From assembly GCA_965221445.1 (NCBI GenBank), contig CBDCSF010000013.1:434001-498000 (forward strand): a stretch of DNA of 64,000 bases, given 5' to 3'. The notes under the pieces are model-generated. The model saw only the letters and a program-made list of their open reading frames with translations. It was not told where the DNA came from and ran no database searches. This document shows positions 1 to 8,469 of the stretch, piece by piece. This DNA is from MPNP01 sp965221445. Its GTDB lineage: Bacteria > Pseudomonadota > Alphaproteobacteria > Rhodobacterales > Rhodobacteraceae. Numbering within the stretch: position 1 is the first letter of the stretch; each line of letters starts with the position of its first letter. A program made the translations under genes and the position numbers.

Positions 1-921
1 GATGCAATTCTTATAGGTGCCAGACAAATCAAGGCAGATGAAGCCGATCTGGTTGTTGCTGGTGGTACAGAAAGTATGTCGCGGGCGCCTTTTGTTTTAC
101 CCAAAGCGACGCAAGGCTTTTCTCGAAGCGCAGAAATTTATGATACAACAATCGGGTGGCGGTTTGTCAATCCTGTCATGAAAAAACTTTATGGGACCGA
201 TTCAATGCCTGAAACAGCCGAGAATGTTGCGAGTGATTTTGGTATCTCCAGACAGGATCAAGATTTGTTTGCCCTTTGGTCTCAACAAAAAGCCTCGCAA
301 TCTGGTAGAAAGGTTTATCTTCAGGAAGAGAAAATTCCTATCTCGGTGCCTCAAAGAAAAGGTGACCCTGTCGTGGTTGTTCAGGATGAACATCCAAGAC
401 AGACATCTCTAGAGAAGTTATCCACACTTCCTACTCCATTCCGTGCAAACGGTACGGTAACCGCTGGCAATTCTTCAGGTGTGAATGACGGTGCTGCTGC
501 ACTATTGCTTGCTTCTGAAAAAGCAATAAATGAATTTAGTTTAAATCCAATTGCCCGGATTGTGGGAGGCTCTACTGTAGGAGTCAAGCCTAGAATAATG
601 GGGATTGGACCTGCCCATGCGATTAATAAGCTCTGCGAACAAATAAACCTGAACTTGGAAGCGTTTGATGTTATTGAGATCAATGAGGCCTTTGCAAGTC
701 AAAGTTTGGCAACAACGAGGATACTGAACCTTGACGATAATGATGTTAGGGTAAACCCAAATGGGGGTGCGATTGCATACGGCCATCCCCTTGGGATGTC
801 TGGGGCTCGAATAACAGGTCTGGCTGCCTTGGAAATGTTTCACCAAAAGAAGAGAAATGCCCTGGCTGCCATGTGCATAGGTGTAGGCCAAGGCATAGCT
901 GTGGCTCTTACGGCGGTTTAG
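1..921 (+). CDS. Acetyl-CoA acetyltransferase / beta-ketoadipyl-CoA thiolase (5' end outside window)
   Basis: C-terminal part of a thiolase that cleaves or forms a beta-ketoacyl-CoA. The open frame runs from base 1 and reads GGTESMSRAPF across the first ATG at 76, so that ATG is internal and the true start, with the nucleophilic Cys near residue 90, lies upstream. Visible family motifs are NEAFA, the GHPLG histidine motif in NPNGGAIAYGHPLG, and the second catalytic cysteine in CIGVGQG near the end. The stop is one base before the pcaB start, so the two are probably cotranscribed. That neighbour favours a PcaF-type thiolase of the beta-ketoadipate pathway (inference); the sequence alone does not separate it from biosynthetic acetoacetyl-CoA thiolases. 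Confidence 0.9.
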   Translation, partial: DAILIGARQIKADEADLVVAGGTESMSRAPFVLPKATQGFSRSAEIYDTTIGWRFVNPVMKKLYGTDSMPETAENVASDFGISRQDQDLFALWSQQKASQSGRKVYLQEEKIPISVPQRKGDPVVVVQDEHPRQTSLEKLSTLPTPFRANGTVTAGNSSGVNDGAAALLLASEKAINEFSLNPIARIVGGSTVGVKPRIMGIGPAHAINKLCEQINLNLEAFDVIEINEAFASQSLATTRILNLDDNDVRVNPNGGAIAYGHPLGMSGARITGLAALEMFHQKKRNALAAMCIGVGQGIAVALTAV

Positions 922-922
922 A

Positions 923-1975
923 ATGGTTCATCATCCATATAATCAAGGTTTGTTGAAAGAGTTTCTTGGTGAACCGGAAGCAGAATCTTTGTTTTCAACC
1001 GAGAGAATGCTGGACAATTTCAATAAATTTGAAATTGCCTTGACCTGGGCCTTGTACCAGACAGGAAAAATATCAAAGCAAAGCCATGAAAAAATCATTT
1101 CTGCTATTTCAGATTACGAACCAGACCTTAAGGAATTGACAAGTGAAACTCGAAAGGATGGTGTTCCAGTCCCCGGATACGTTCGTCAACTGAAGGGAAA
1201 GATTGGTGCCCCCTTTGCAACAGATTTTCATTTTGGTACAACAAGCCAGGATCTGATTGATACTTCTCTTGTAATGATACTGTCTGATTTATCTAAAATA
1301 TATCTTGATGAAATCAAAGCAATACTTGTCTTGCTAAAAACACTTGAAAAAAGATTTGGAGCTAAGCCTTTACAAGGCTATACCCGTATGCAGCCCGCAA
1401 AACTCATTTCAGTAAGTGACAGAATAATTTCATGGAGAGAGCCTCTCATGAAATTGAAAACTCATCTAGCTGATGTAGAAAAAAATTGTAGAATACTTCA
1501 ATTGGCAGGCCCTGTTGGTAATAGGGCCGACTGGGGCAATGAAGCCTTAGAAATCCCAAGGCTGGTAGCTGAGGAACTTGGTTTGGAAATTTCAAAATAT
1601 GGGTGGCAAACCGATAGAATCATTTTTTGTAGATACTCAGATTGGTGTAGCCACCTTGTAGGTGTATTGGCTAAAATTGGTAAAGATCTTTCCCTGATGG
1701 CCCAGATGGAACAGGTTACATTCACGGGAGGTGGAACCTCTTCAGCAATGCCCCACAAATCGAATCCGGTTGAACCTGAACTGTTGGTGACTTTGGGGCA
1801 TTATGTTCCCTTGCTGGTAGCAGGAATGCACCAGGCACTCATGCATGAGCAGGAAAGATCGGGGTCCATGTGGACTCTTGAATGGATTTCTTTTCCCCAA
1901 ATCTGTACGCTAACTTCAAAAGGTTTGAAGATTTCAAGAACATTTCTCGAATCAATTACGCATCTAGGCGATTAA
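923..1975 (+). CDS. pcaB: 3-carboxy-cis,cis-muconate cycloisomerase (fumarase/aspartase superfamily)
   Basis: A 350-residue fumarase/aspartase-superfamily protein. The superfamily signature is GGTSSAMPHKSNPVEPE (about residues 272-288), the catalytic serine loop, and an upstream GTTSQDLIDTS block that contributes to the active site. The C-terminal HEQERSGSMWTLEW segment is typical of PcaB rather than adenylosuccinate lyase or argininosuccinate lyase, and about 350 residues is usual for alphaproteobacterial PcaB. It would lactonise 3-carboxymuconate in protocatechuate degradation. It starts one base after the thiolase stop. The remaining pca genes are not in the window, so the pathway assignment rests on the pair. 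Adenylosuccinate-lyase-like function is the main alternative. Confidence 0.8.
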   Translation: MVHHPYNQGLLKEFLGEPEAESLFSTERMLDNFNKFEIALTWALYQTGKISKQSHEKIISAISDYEPDLKELTSETRKDGVPVPGYVRQLKGKIGAPFATDFHFGTTSQDLIDTSLVMILSDLSKIYLDEIKAILVLLKTLEKRFGAKPLQGYTRMQPAKLISVSDRIISWREPLMKLKTHLADVEKNCRILQLAGPVGNRADWGNEALEIPRLVAEELGLEISKYGWQTDRIIFCRYSDWCSHLVGVLAKIGKDLSLMAQMEQVTFTGGGTSSAMPHKSNPVEPELLVTLGHYVPLLVAGMHQALMHEQERSGSMWTLEWISFPQICTLTSKGLKISRTFLESITHLGD

Positions 1976-2165
1976 TGAAAAAAAATTGTGTTTTATATCA
2001 AAAACCCCACAGCGCTTTCAAACCTTGACTAACGGTATTTAAAATTGGGTTGATAACTCTGATAACAGTATAAACTGGGTATTTACGCTTTTTTCATACG
2101 ATACTTAGTTGTCTTAACACTGTGATGTTTAACTGAAGATACCGTATACCCACCCCATGATTAAG

Positions 2166-2190
2166 CCCACCTGCCCTAATAGCAGGTGGG
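2166..2190. terminator. Bidirectional terminator-like hairpin between convergent genes
   Basis: A perfect 9-bp GC-rich stem (2166-2174 with 2182-2190) and a 7-nt loop lie between pcaB (+) and the RTX gene (-), which converge here. The plus side is followed by GTTTGG, a weak T tract, so terminator strength is uncertain. Confidence 0.55.
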
Positions 2191-2228
2191 GTTTGGAGAC
2201 ACTCAATGATAAATTAAGTTAGTCTCAA

Positions 2229-3515
2229 TTAGAGGCCATCCGTGGAATCGGCGGAAGCTGGAGGGGGGTTGTATAGTGTGAAGTCATCGGCATCAAGATT
2301 ACTTAATGTAACATTTTGAAGAGTTATCACGCCACCACCATGGCTAGAAAGATCCAATACAACGTCCGTACCATCTTGTGTTAATGACAATTGATCAAAA
2401 CTTGTTATTTCGTTGAATACAGACAAGTTGATCTTGTCTTCATCAAACGTAAAATCTGTGATTTGGTCGTTACCATGACCAGTTGCGAAGACAAAATCAT
2501 CAGCACCTGCCCCACCAGTCAAAATGTCGACACCTTCACCTCCGATCAGAATGTCCGCACCATCGCCACCAATTAAAGTATCGTCGCCTTCACCACCCAT
2601 CAATAGGTCGATTCCAGCGTTTCCAGTCAATTTATCGTCGCCTTCACCACCCTTAAGTACGTCACCACTGCTACCACCTGTTATTGTGTCACTACCCTCA
2701 CCACCAGTTACATAAACAGCACTATCACTGTCGGAGAGATCAATAACATCGTCACCTGAACTTCCCAAATATACCGAATTAACGTCTGGATCCTGAAAAA
2801 CAGCACTAGGATCAGTTGCAGCTTCACCGGTAGGGAGATCAAACATATCTTCAGTCAAGGTTGATTGATCAACATTATAGAGTGTAATGGTACCACCACC
2901 CCATTGCGTGAGATCAATTTGCGTATTTCCATTTTCATCAGACGACATGGCTTTCTGTAATTCTTCCCATGTGATTGTGCCACCCATTGGAGTCAGATCT
3001 AAAACGTCATTGCCGGAACCAAAATCAAGGATGAGATCATTGCCATCTCCCTGTCCGTAAACAAACCGATCATCACCAGAACCGCCATGGAGCCAATCAT
3101 TTCCTTCGCCACCAACGAGGACATCATTACCCCCTCCGCCAAGCAATAAATCATCACCTTCATCACCAAATAGATAATCTGTATTAAGACCACCAATAAT
3201 GGTATCATTCCCAGTGCCACCACGAGCGTTGAGAAAACCGAATCTTGGACCTATAATGGAATCATTCCCACTTCCGCCCATAACAATATCCCAACCACTT
3301 CCAGATGAAACATTCGCTGTATAATCTTCACCACTACCGGTATCAATAATGTTTGTACCACCTGTTTCGAACACGACATCATTACCCCCGCCACTGTCAA
3401 TTATATCGGAGCCCGGAGTTCCTATACCTAATTGCCCGGTATCTGATCCTATATGAATTGTTGTTGTTGTGGTATTTTCATTTTCGCTGTTAGTTTGTCC
3501 ATCATTATCTGCCAT
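2229..3515 (-). CDS. RTX-type calcium-binding secreted protein, probable type I secretion substrate
   Basis: A 428-residue acidic protein built of glycine/aspartate nonapeptides of the GGxGxDxUx type, which bind calcium and fold as beta-rolls outside the cell. There are two blocks, residues about 30-170 and 250-345. Each ends in an FVYGQGDGND or FVFATGHGND strand followed by a similar tail of about 65 residues ending in a GGGxITLxNV segment, so the protein looks internally duplicated. No protease, lipase or other enzymatic domain is visible, and there is no Sec signal peptide. RTX proteins normally leave by type I secretion through an uncleaved C-terminal signal; a type I ATPase and adaptor lie 3 kb away on the other strand. 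An AAGGGG ribosome site precedes the ATG. A structural, adhesive or calcium-binding role is inference. Confidence 0.85.
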   Translation of the reverse strand: MADNDGQTNSENENTTTTTIHIGSDTGQLGIGTPGSDIIDSGGGNDVVFETGGTNIIDTGSGEDYTANVSSGSGWDIVMGGSGNDSIIGPRFGFLNARGGTGNDTIIGGLNTDYLFGDEGDDLLLGGGGNDVLVGGEGNDWLHGGSGDDRFVYGQGDGNDLILDFGSGNDVLDLTPMGGTITWEELQKAMSSDENGNTQIDLTQWGGGTITLYNVDQSTLTEDMFDLPTGEAATDPSAVFQDPDVNSVYLGSSGDDVIDLSDSDSAVYVTGGEGSDTITGGSSGDVLKGGEGDDKLTGNAGIDLLMGGEGDDTLIGGDGADILIGGEGVDILTGGAGADDFVFATGHGNDQITDFTFDEDKINLSVFNEITSFDQLSLTQDGTDVVLDLSSHGGGVITLQNVTLSNLDADDFTLYNPPPASADSTDGL

Positions 3516-4485
3516 TGTTCAACCCCTTCATTAAAAGCACTAGCCAAGACTTACCGAATCACGATATATTAACAAAACACACTACAGAAAAAAAGGGTAT
3601 TTATCAAGAAGTTGTTTCCTGAATAAATTTGTAATGTTGTAAAAAAGTTACATTGTTTTTCCTTACCCACACAAGGAACTGTCTTCAAGTTACATGATAT
3701 ATGCTTACAGTTAGGTGGACTAAATTATTAGCAAAGTGTGTTCTTACCCCAACTCAAAAAAAAAAGGTGAAGTTACAGATGAATTTACTGCAATTTCTTC
3801 AAATGTCATGTGTTACATATTTTGGCTAAAATTGTGAAGGGTTGCTAACCCTTTTCATTTCCAAAGTTTATATAGCGAGAATTGTATAGGCGTTCAAAGT
3901 AAAGAGTAACCTTGAGATGCATGATTATATCGTGCTTTAGGTAGAAGCCTTGTGTTACGATAAGGATTGTTAAAATCTGGCCGATATAGGTTTATTTGTA
4001 CATTTCGGGATTGGTTTTGTTTGCTAGGATTCGTTCGACTTTCATATTTTAAATCTCCAACGATTACCTTAAATGTTTGGAGAGACGGGAGTTACTTAAT
4101 GATAAGGTATGTTTTAGAATAGGCAGCCGTGCTGTGGCTTTCGTTTTAGATGCAACTGAAACTACCCAGTGTCAGGTTTTCGATCTTATTGCCTGTAAAC
4201 GGATACGTCCTGTTGCCAAATTGGTAAACTTTGCGAGCGCGGAATGTAGCCCTGTGATATCAATGCTATTATAAAACGGATCGGTGGTATGGTCCTCTCA
4301 ACAAGAACCAAAACAATTGACATATCTCCTGTGTCAAGCGTGTTGGAAGCTACCTGTGCACCCCTTAATTTTATGACAAAACCGGCAAAAACTTATTTCC
4401 AAAAGTTTGTGTCCCATGACCCAAATGTACATGATAAGCTAAGCACTAGTTTGTTATTAAAAAAATGGAACAAATTTGAAACATT
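3516..4485. other. Non-coding stretch between RTX gene and IS element
   Basis: About 970 AT-rich bases upstream of the RTX gene. I see no convincing gene: two short open frames near 4077-4274 and 4289-4495 (65 and 68 codons) have no recognisable motif or ribosome site. The RTX promoter should lie near its left end. One terminator-like hairpin (3837-3853) is listed separately. This stretch probably continued into the type I secretion operon promoter before the IS inserted. Confidence 0.5.
3837..3855 (+). terminator. Orphan terminator-like hairpin
   Basis: A 7-bp perfect stem AAGGGTT/AACCCTT with a 3-nt loop is followed by TT and then CATTT. No plus-strand gene precedes it, so it may end a small untranslated RNA or be chance. 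Confidence 0.3.
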
Positions 4486-4514
4486 CCCCGATTAGCGATC
4501 TAAAAAATTAAAAA

Positions 4515-4586
4515 CACCTGTTGGGCACTGGTAACTTCGGCACACGAGTGCTATCATTACCAAAACTCAAAACAACCCAACAGGTG
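4515..4586 (+). promoter_or_regulatory. Stem-loop occluding the transposase ribosome site
   Basis: CACCTGTTGGG (4515-4525) is perfectly complementary to CCCAACAGGTG (4576-4586). The 3' arm contains AGGTG, the probable Shine-Dalgarno sequence 7 bases before the transposase ATG at 4594. In a transcript reading in from outside, the stem would hide the ribosome site; this is a known strategy in other IS families for limiting transposase made from external promoters. The regulatory role here is inference. Confidence 0.6.
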
Positions 4587-4593
4587 AAAGAAA

Positions 4594-6129
4594 ATGGTAA
4601 AAAAATCCTTCTCCAATGTCAACGTCAAATTTGTTGCGCAGAACATCACCACTTTTGCCGGAGCGATAACGCTTCTCAAGATTCTTTGCGACCACAAATA
4701 TCTCCATCATTTACCCCATGAAGATGACCGTTCCCAAGGATGGCTTGATGGTCAGATGGTTTTGGCCGTTATGCTCCTCAATGTCCATGGCTTGGACAGG
4801 GTTGCCGATATTGACAAACTGGAGGAAGACAGGGCCCTGTGTACTCTTGTCCGACAGCTTGAACCCCAGCTGTATGGCCGCCGCCGTTCCCGTCTCAATC
4901 GTCGTCATCGTGGCGGTCGGGACCGTCTTTTTCCTTCGGCCCGTTCACTTCTTGACTGGCTTTCGCGGTTTCATGACGAGGCCGCCGATGTCGAGCGTCA
5001 GTACGGAACCTCCTATATTCCTGAACCGTCCTCCTCCTTTACTCCCTTGCGACATGTGTGGCAGCGTCTTCTTCATGACCTGATCTCATATCTTGATCTC
5101 CAGCATTTGACCCTTGATCTTGATGCCACCATCATTGCGTCGGGCAAGGCATCGTGCCTGAGAACCTATCGGGCCGCCACCGGTGAGGTTCCGCATGAGC
5201 GTGGTTATCAACCGATCGTTGCCTATTGCAAGGAACTGGGGATGATTATTCATTGTGAGATGCGGGATGGCAATGTCGCCGCCAAGACTGATGTCCAACG
5301 TTTTCTTGAGGAGACTCTGGAGCTTTTACCCTCAAGGGTTTCATCGGTGTCGGTACGAATGGATGGTGCCGGTTATCAGATGGATGTAATCAGTTATTGC
5401 AATCGTCCCTCTCTCCGACCGTTATCCCTACACCGGTTTGGCAAGATCGGTTTTGTCATTTCGGCTCCCCTTTATCCGGAAGCCAGGGATACTATAGTCA
5501 GAACCCCCTCCTCAGCTTGGTCGGAGATGGCCGAGGATTATGGCAAGGGGGCGGAGATCAACCATGTTCCCACGAATGTAGCCAAGATGAAGACCGACGA
5601 ACGGGTTCGCTATGTGGCCTATCGGCGTCGGGTCGCCGGTTTTGGGGTTGGTGAGAACGAGGTTCCGGTTCATCAGATGGGATGTGGCTCGGCCTATCGT
5701 CTTCGTCTGCTGGTTACCAACCATCCGGCACCGGGTGAGCAGTATCCGGCCGATGATGGTTTGGAGGAGATCGGTTTAAGGGGTCTTCTTTCGGCTTCGA
5801 ATGATCGGTGTGGTCGCAGTGAACACGCCCATGGAGAGATTAAATCCGACTTCGCCGGTGGCATGATGCCTTCCAGTTCATTCGGTTCCAACAGCTGCTG
5901 GTTCATGCTGGCCTGCCTGAGTTACAACCTGGTTGCTCATTTTCGTCACCGGGCAACAGAGGGAGGCGACTTGCTACGATGCCGGATGAAGAGGTTGCGG
6001 ACACTCTTTTTCCACACCAGTGGCAAGCTGGTGAAACACGCCAACAGTTATACCCTGAAGATCACCCGAAACAGGGAGTTGGAAAGGGCTTGGGACAAAC
6101 TCCACCAGCAGGTCCCCATACCTCCTTAA
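4594..6129 (+). CDS. IS1380-family transposase (DDE)
   Basis: A 511-residue transposase. Family-like segments are LDLDATIIASGKASCLRTYR with the first catalytic Asp (about residues 173-192), a SVSVRMDGAGYQMDVISYC block with the second Asp, and a C-terminal SEHAHGEIKSDFAGG region carrying the Glu. The reading frame is uninterrupted and the length is normal for IS1380. The start is set by AGGTG 7 bases before the ATG. Codon use is clearly more GC-rich than that of adjacent chromosomal genes, as expected for a recently acquired mobile gene. Confidence 0.9.
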   Translation: MVKKSFSNVNVKFVAQNITTFAGAITLLKILCDHKYLHHLPHEDDRSQGWLDGQMVLAVMLLNVHGLDRVADIDKLEEDRALCTLVRQLEPQLYGRRRSRLNRRHRGGRDRLFPSARSLLDWLSRFHDEAADVERQYGTSYIPEPSSSFTPLRHVWQRLLHDLISYLDLQHLTLDLDATIIASGKASCLRTYRAATGEVPHERGYQPIVAYCKELGMIIHCEMRDGNVAAKTDVQRFLEETLELLPSRVSSVSVRMDGAGYQMDVISYCNRPSLRPLSLHRFGKIGFVISAPLYPEARDTIVRTPSSAWSEMAEDYGKGAEINHVPTNVAKMKTDERVRYVAYRRRVAGFGVGENEVPVHQMGCGSAYRLRLLVTNHPAPGEQYPADDGLEEIGLRGLLSASNDRCGRSEHAHGEIKSDFAGGMMPSSSFGSNSCWFMLACLSYNLVAHFRHRATEGGDLLRCRMKRLRTLFFHTSGKLVKHANSYTLKITRNRELERAWDKLHQQVPIPP

Positions 6130-6507
6130 CCAGAGTGGTGATTAAATCCGGCCGGAAACCCCGGGAAGGGGACGGGGGAGGAGTCTGTGAACGTCTTGCA
6201 GAAAGCGTAAAAAAGCAGGTTAAGCCCCTTATCCCATCCTTTTGAAGTCCAAAAGGGATGAAAAATCACTTTTTTTATCGTGCGTTTCGAATCAACAGTC
6301 GATAATTGATTAAATCTGTATATTGTTTATTAAGTCCGAATTAGATCGCTGATTAAGGACATTATATTCGTTAATGACAATTGGGGTGTAAATGTTTATA
6401 AGGGGGGAAAGGTAGCTTAAATTGAAAAATTATGGATATTACAAGATTCACTCCCTATGCATAAAGTAGCAATTTCTGGCAAATAATAGTTAGGTCAAGG
6501 TCTCTTA

Positions 6508-8469
6508 GTGTTTAATTCGCAGTTTGGTTCGCATGAACTTCGAACAGCCCTGAATGAAAGCAGACGGCTTTTTCTGTCCGTCGGATTTTTTAGCATTTTT
6601 GTTAATTTACTTATGCTTACGGGCCCCATGTTCATGCTCCAGGTTTATGACCGCGTCCTGACATCACGTTCTGAAGCGACATTAATCACGCTGGTAGTAA
6701 TAACAGCATTCCTGTTCCTGATGATGGGAATTTTAGATTATGCTCGGGGAAGGGTTATGGCGCGGGCAGGAGCTCGCTTTCAGGCAAAATTGGACGGTAG
6801 AGTATTCAAGGCTGTTTTAGCGCGAGCGGTTTCTCCAGCTGAACGTGCGAGACCGGCTACTGGTGTACAGGATTTGGAAATCATTCAACGATTTGCTGCT
6901 AGTAATGGCCCATTTGCTTTTTTTGATGCACCTTGGACACCAGTTTTTCTGTGTGCGTTATTCATATTTCACTGGGTATTGGGAGTATTTGCAGTATTTT
7001 CAGGTTGTTTACTACTGCTACTGGCATTACTCAATCAGACCCGAACCAGTAAGCTTGAACTGGAGGTGGCTGAAGCAAAGGCTCATTCGTCCCTTTTCAT
7101 TGAACAGATGCGAGCGGGTAGTGAGACTTTAAAAGGGCTTGGTATGCAGGACGCCGTTGTAGCTGAATCAAGTAACCTGCGTAATGAGATGTTGCGAAGG
7201 TCACTTGTAGCATCTGACCGGTCTGGATTTTTTGGTGTAACTACCAAAACACTGAGACTTTTCCTACAATCCATGATGTTAGGACTTGGTGCTGCTTTAG
7301 CTATTCAAGGACTCGTAACTTTTGGGGTGATTATTGCAGCATCAATCCTTTTGGGAAGAGCACTTGCACCAATTGACTCGGCTGTTGGGCATTGGCCTTT
7401 CTTGCAACGCGTTTTGGCAGCACGCCGCTCCTTGATAAATCTATTGGAGAATACTCCGCCAGACGCTGTTCGTACATCTCTTCCCAACCCCAGTGCCAAT
7501 CTTGAGGTACTTGGTCTTACTGTTGTTGCCCCAGGTGCAAAAATTCCTGCAGTAAGAGGTGCTTCATTTAATTTGGGCCCAGGGCAAGCAGCTGGTATAG
7601 CAGGGGCATCTGCGTCAGGAAAATCAACTCTTGCGCGGGCTTTGGCAGGAATTTACAGACCCATAGGTGGGTCAGTAAGGCTTGATGGTGCTGAACTTGA
7701 ACAATATGGTCCCACTTTGGGGCGATATGTTGGATACCTACCACAAGAGGTTGTACTTTTTGACGGTTCAGTTGCTCAAAATATATGCCGTCTTTCACCA
7801 GAGGCAAAGGATGAAGATATTGTCAAGGCAGCAAAAATTACTGGTTCCCATGAAATGATACTGCAATTACCGGGAGGATATGATTTTCAGGTATCCGCTG
7901 GAGGGGCAGCTCTCTCAGGTGGACAGAGGCAAAGGATCGCCTTGGCACGAGCCTTTTATGGTGACCCTGTCATAGTTATTATGGATGAACCTGATTCCAA
8001 TTTGGATGCCGAGGGTACCATGGCACTGGCACGTGCTATAATCTATCAGAAAAAGCGGGGGGGAGCAGCTGTAGTTATTGCTCATAGACATGGTGCTTTT
8101 GCACAATGTGACACAGTATATATTATGCAAGGAGGTCAACCAATCCCAGCTAAGCGGGGCAAGAGGAATAAACCATTACGACAAATCCGTGAGGCTGATC
8201 AACAGACTACCGAAAGTACACCAGCTGTACAGGATAAACCGGAGGAACCCAAAAAAGTCATTAAAGCTACTGGTACAGACTCAGCACAATCCAATGGGTC
8301 AATTCATCAAATACCCACCATGGAACAGCAGATAGCAGCAGCCATTACACGGATAACAAATTCAAGGCTAAAGAAGGAGGAATTTGAAGGAGCCCAAAGC
8401 TTTGCTAAATCGAATAATGGAAGACAGCTTTCAGTTATCCACGGGTCGGGCGGAGAAAAAGATGTCTGA
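6508..8469 (+). CDS. Type I secretion ABC transporter (permease-ATPase fusion, PrtD/HlyB-like)
   Basis: Inner-membrane exporter of 653 residues. The transmembrane region spans about residues 22-290 with hydrophobic segments near 22-45, 57-75, 145-176 and 255-285. The ATPase domain follows: Walker A GASASGKST (366-374), signature LSGGQ (469-473), Walker B VIVIMDEPD (488-496) and switch His in IAHR (526). No N-terminal C39 peptidase is present, so it is the PrtD type rather than the bacteriocin type. After residue 545 there is an unusual extension of about 110 polar residues rich in Lys, Glu and Gln. The GTG start at 6508 follows CAAGG. It overlaps the adaptor gene by 8 bases, and the RTX protein nearby is the likely cargo (inference). 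Confidence 0.9.
   Translation: MFNSQFGSHELRTALNESRRLFLSVGFFSIFVNLLMLTGPMFMLQVYDRVLTSRSEATLITLVVITAFLFLMMGILDYARGRVMARAGARFQAKLDGRVFKAVLARAVSPAERARPATGVQDLEIIQRFAASNGPFAFFDAPWTPVFLCALFIFHWVLGVFAVFSGCLLLLLALLNQTRTSKLELEVAEAKAHSSLFIEQMRAGSETLKGLGMQDAVVAESSNLRNEMLRRSLVASDRSGFFGVTTKTLRLFLQSMMLGLGAALAIQGLVTFGVIIAASILLGRALAPIDSAVGHWPFLQRVLAARRSLINLLENTPPDAVRTSLPNPSANLEVLGLTVVAPGAKIPAVRGASFNLGPGQAAGIAGASASGKSTLARALAGIYRPIGGSVRLDGAELEQYGPTLGRYVGYLPQEVVLFDGSVAQNICRLSPEAKDEDIVKAAKITGSHEMILQLPGGYDFQVSAGGAALSGGQRQRIALARAFYGDPVIVIMDEPDSNLDAEGTMALARAIIYQKKRGGAAVVIAHRHGAFAQCDTVYIMQGGQPIPAKRGKRNKPLRQIREADQQTTESTPAVQDKPEEPKKVIKATGTDSAQSNGSIHQIPTMEQQIAAAITRITNSRLKKEEFEGAQSFAKSNNGRQLSVIHGSGGEKDV

Larger units (their letters stand above)
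4486..6358 (+). mobile_element. Complete IS1380-family insertion sequence with 5-bp target duplication
   Basis: A 1,873-bp element. The left end CCCCGATTAGCGATCTAA (4486-4503) matches the inverted right end at 6341-6358 at 14 of 18 positions. It is flanked by ACATT on both sides (4481-4485 and 6359-6363), a 5-bp direct repeat consistent with IS1380-family insertion. Removing it rejoins the AT-rich intergenic DNA between the RTX gene and the type I secretion operon. The element is visibly richer in G+C than its surroundings. The transposase is intact, so the copy may still be active. Confidence 0.88.

Noticed and set aside
2524..2715. Plus-strand Ser/Pro-rich frame opposite the RTX gene
   Set aside because: Antisense shadow of the glycine/aspartate repeats.
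4077..4495. Two short frames upstream of the IS1380 element
   Set aside because: No ribosome site, no recognisable motif, AT-rich intergenic context.
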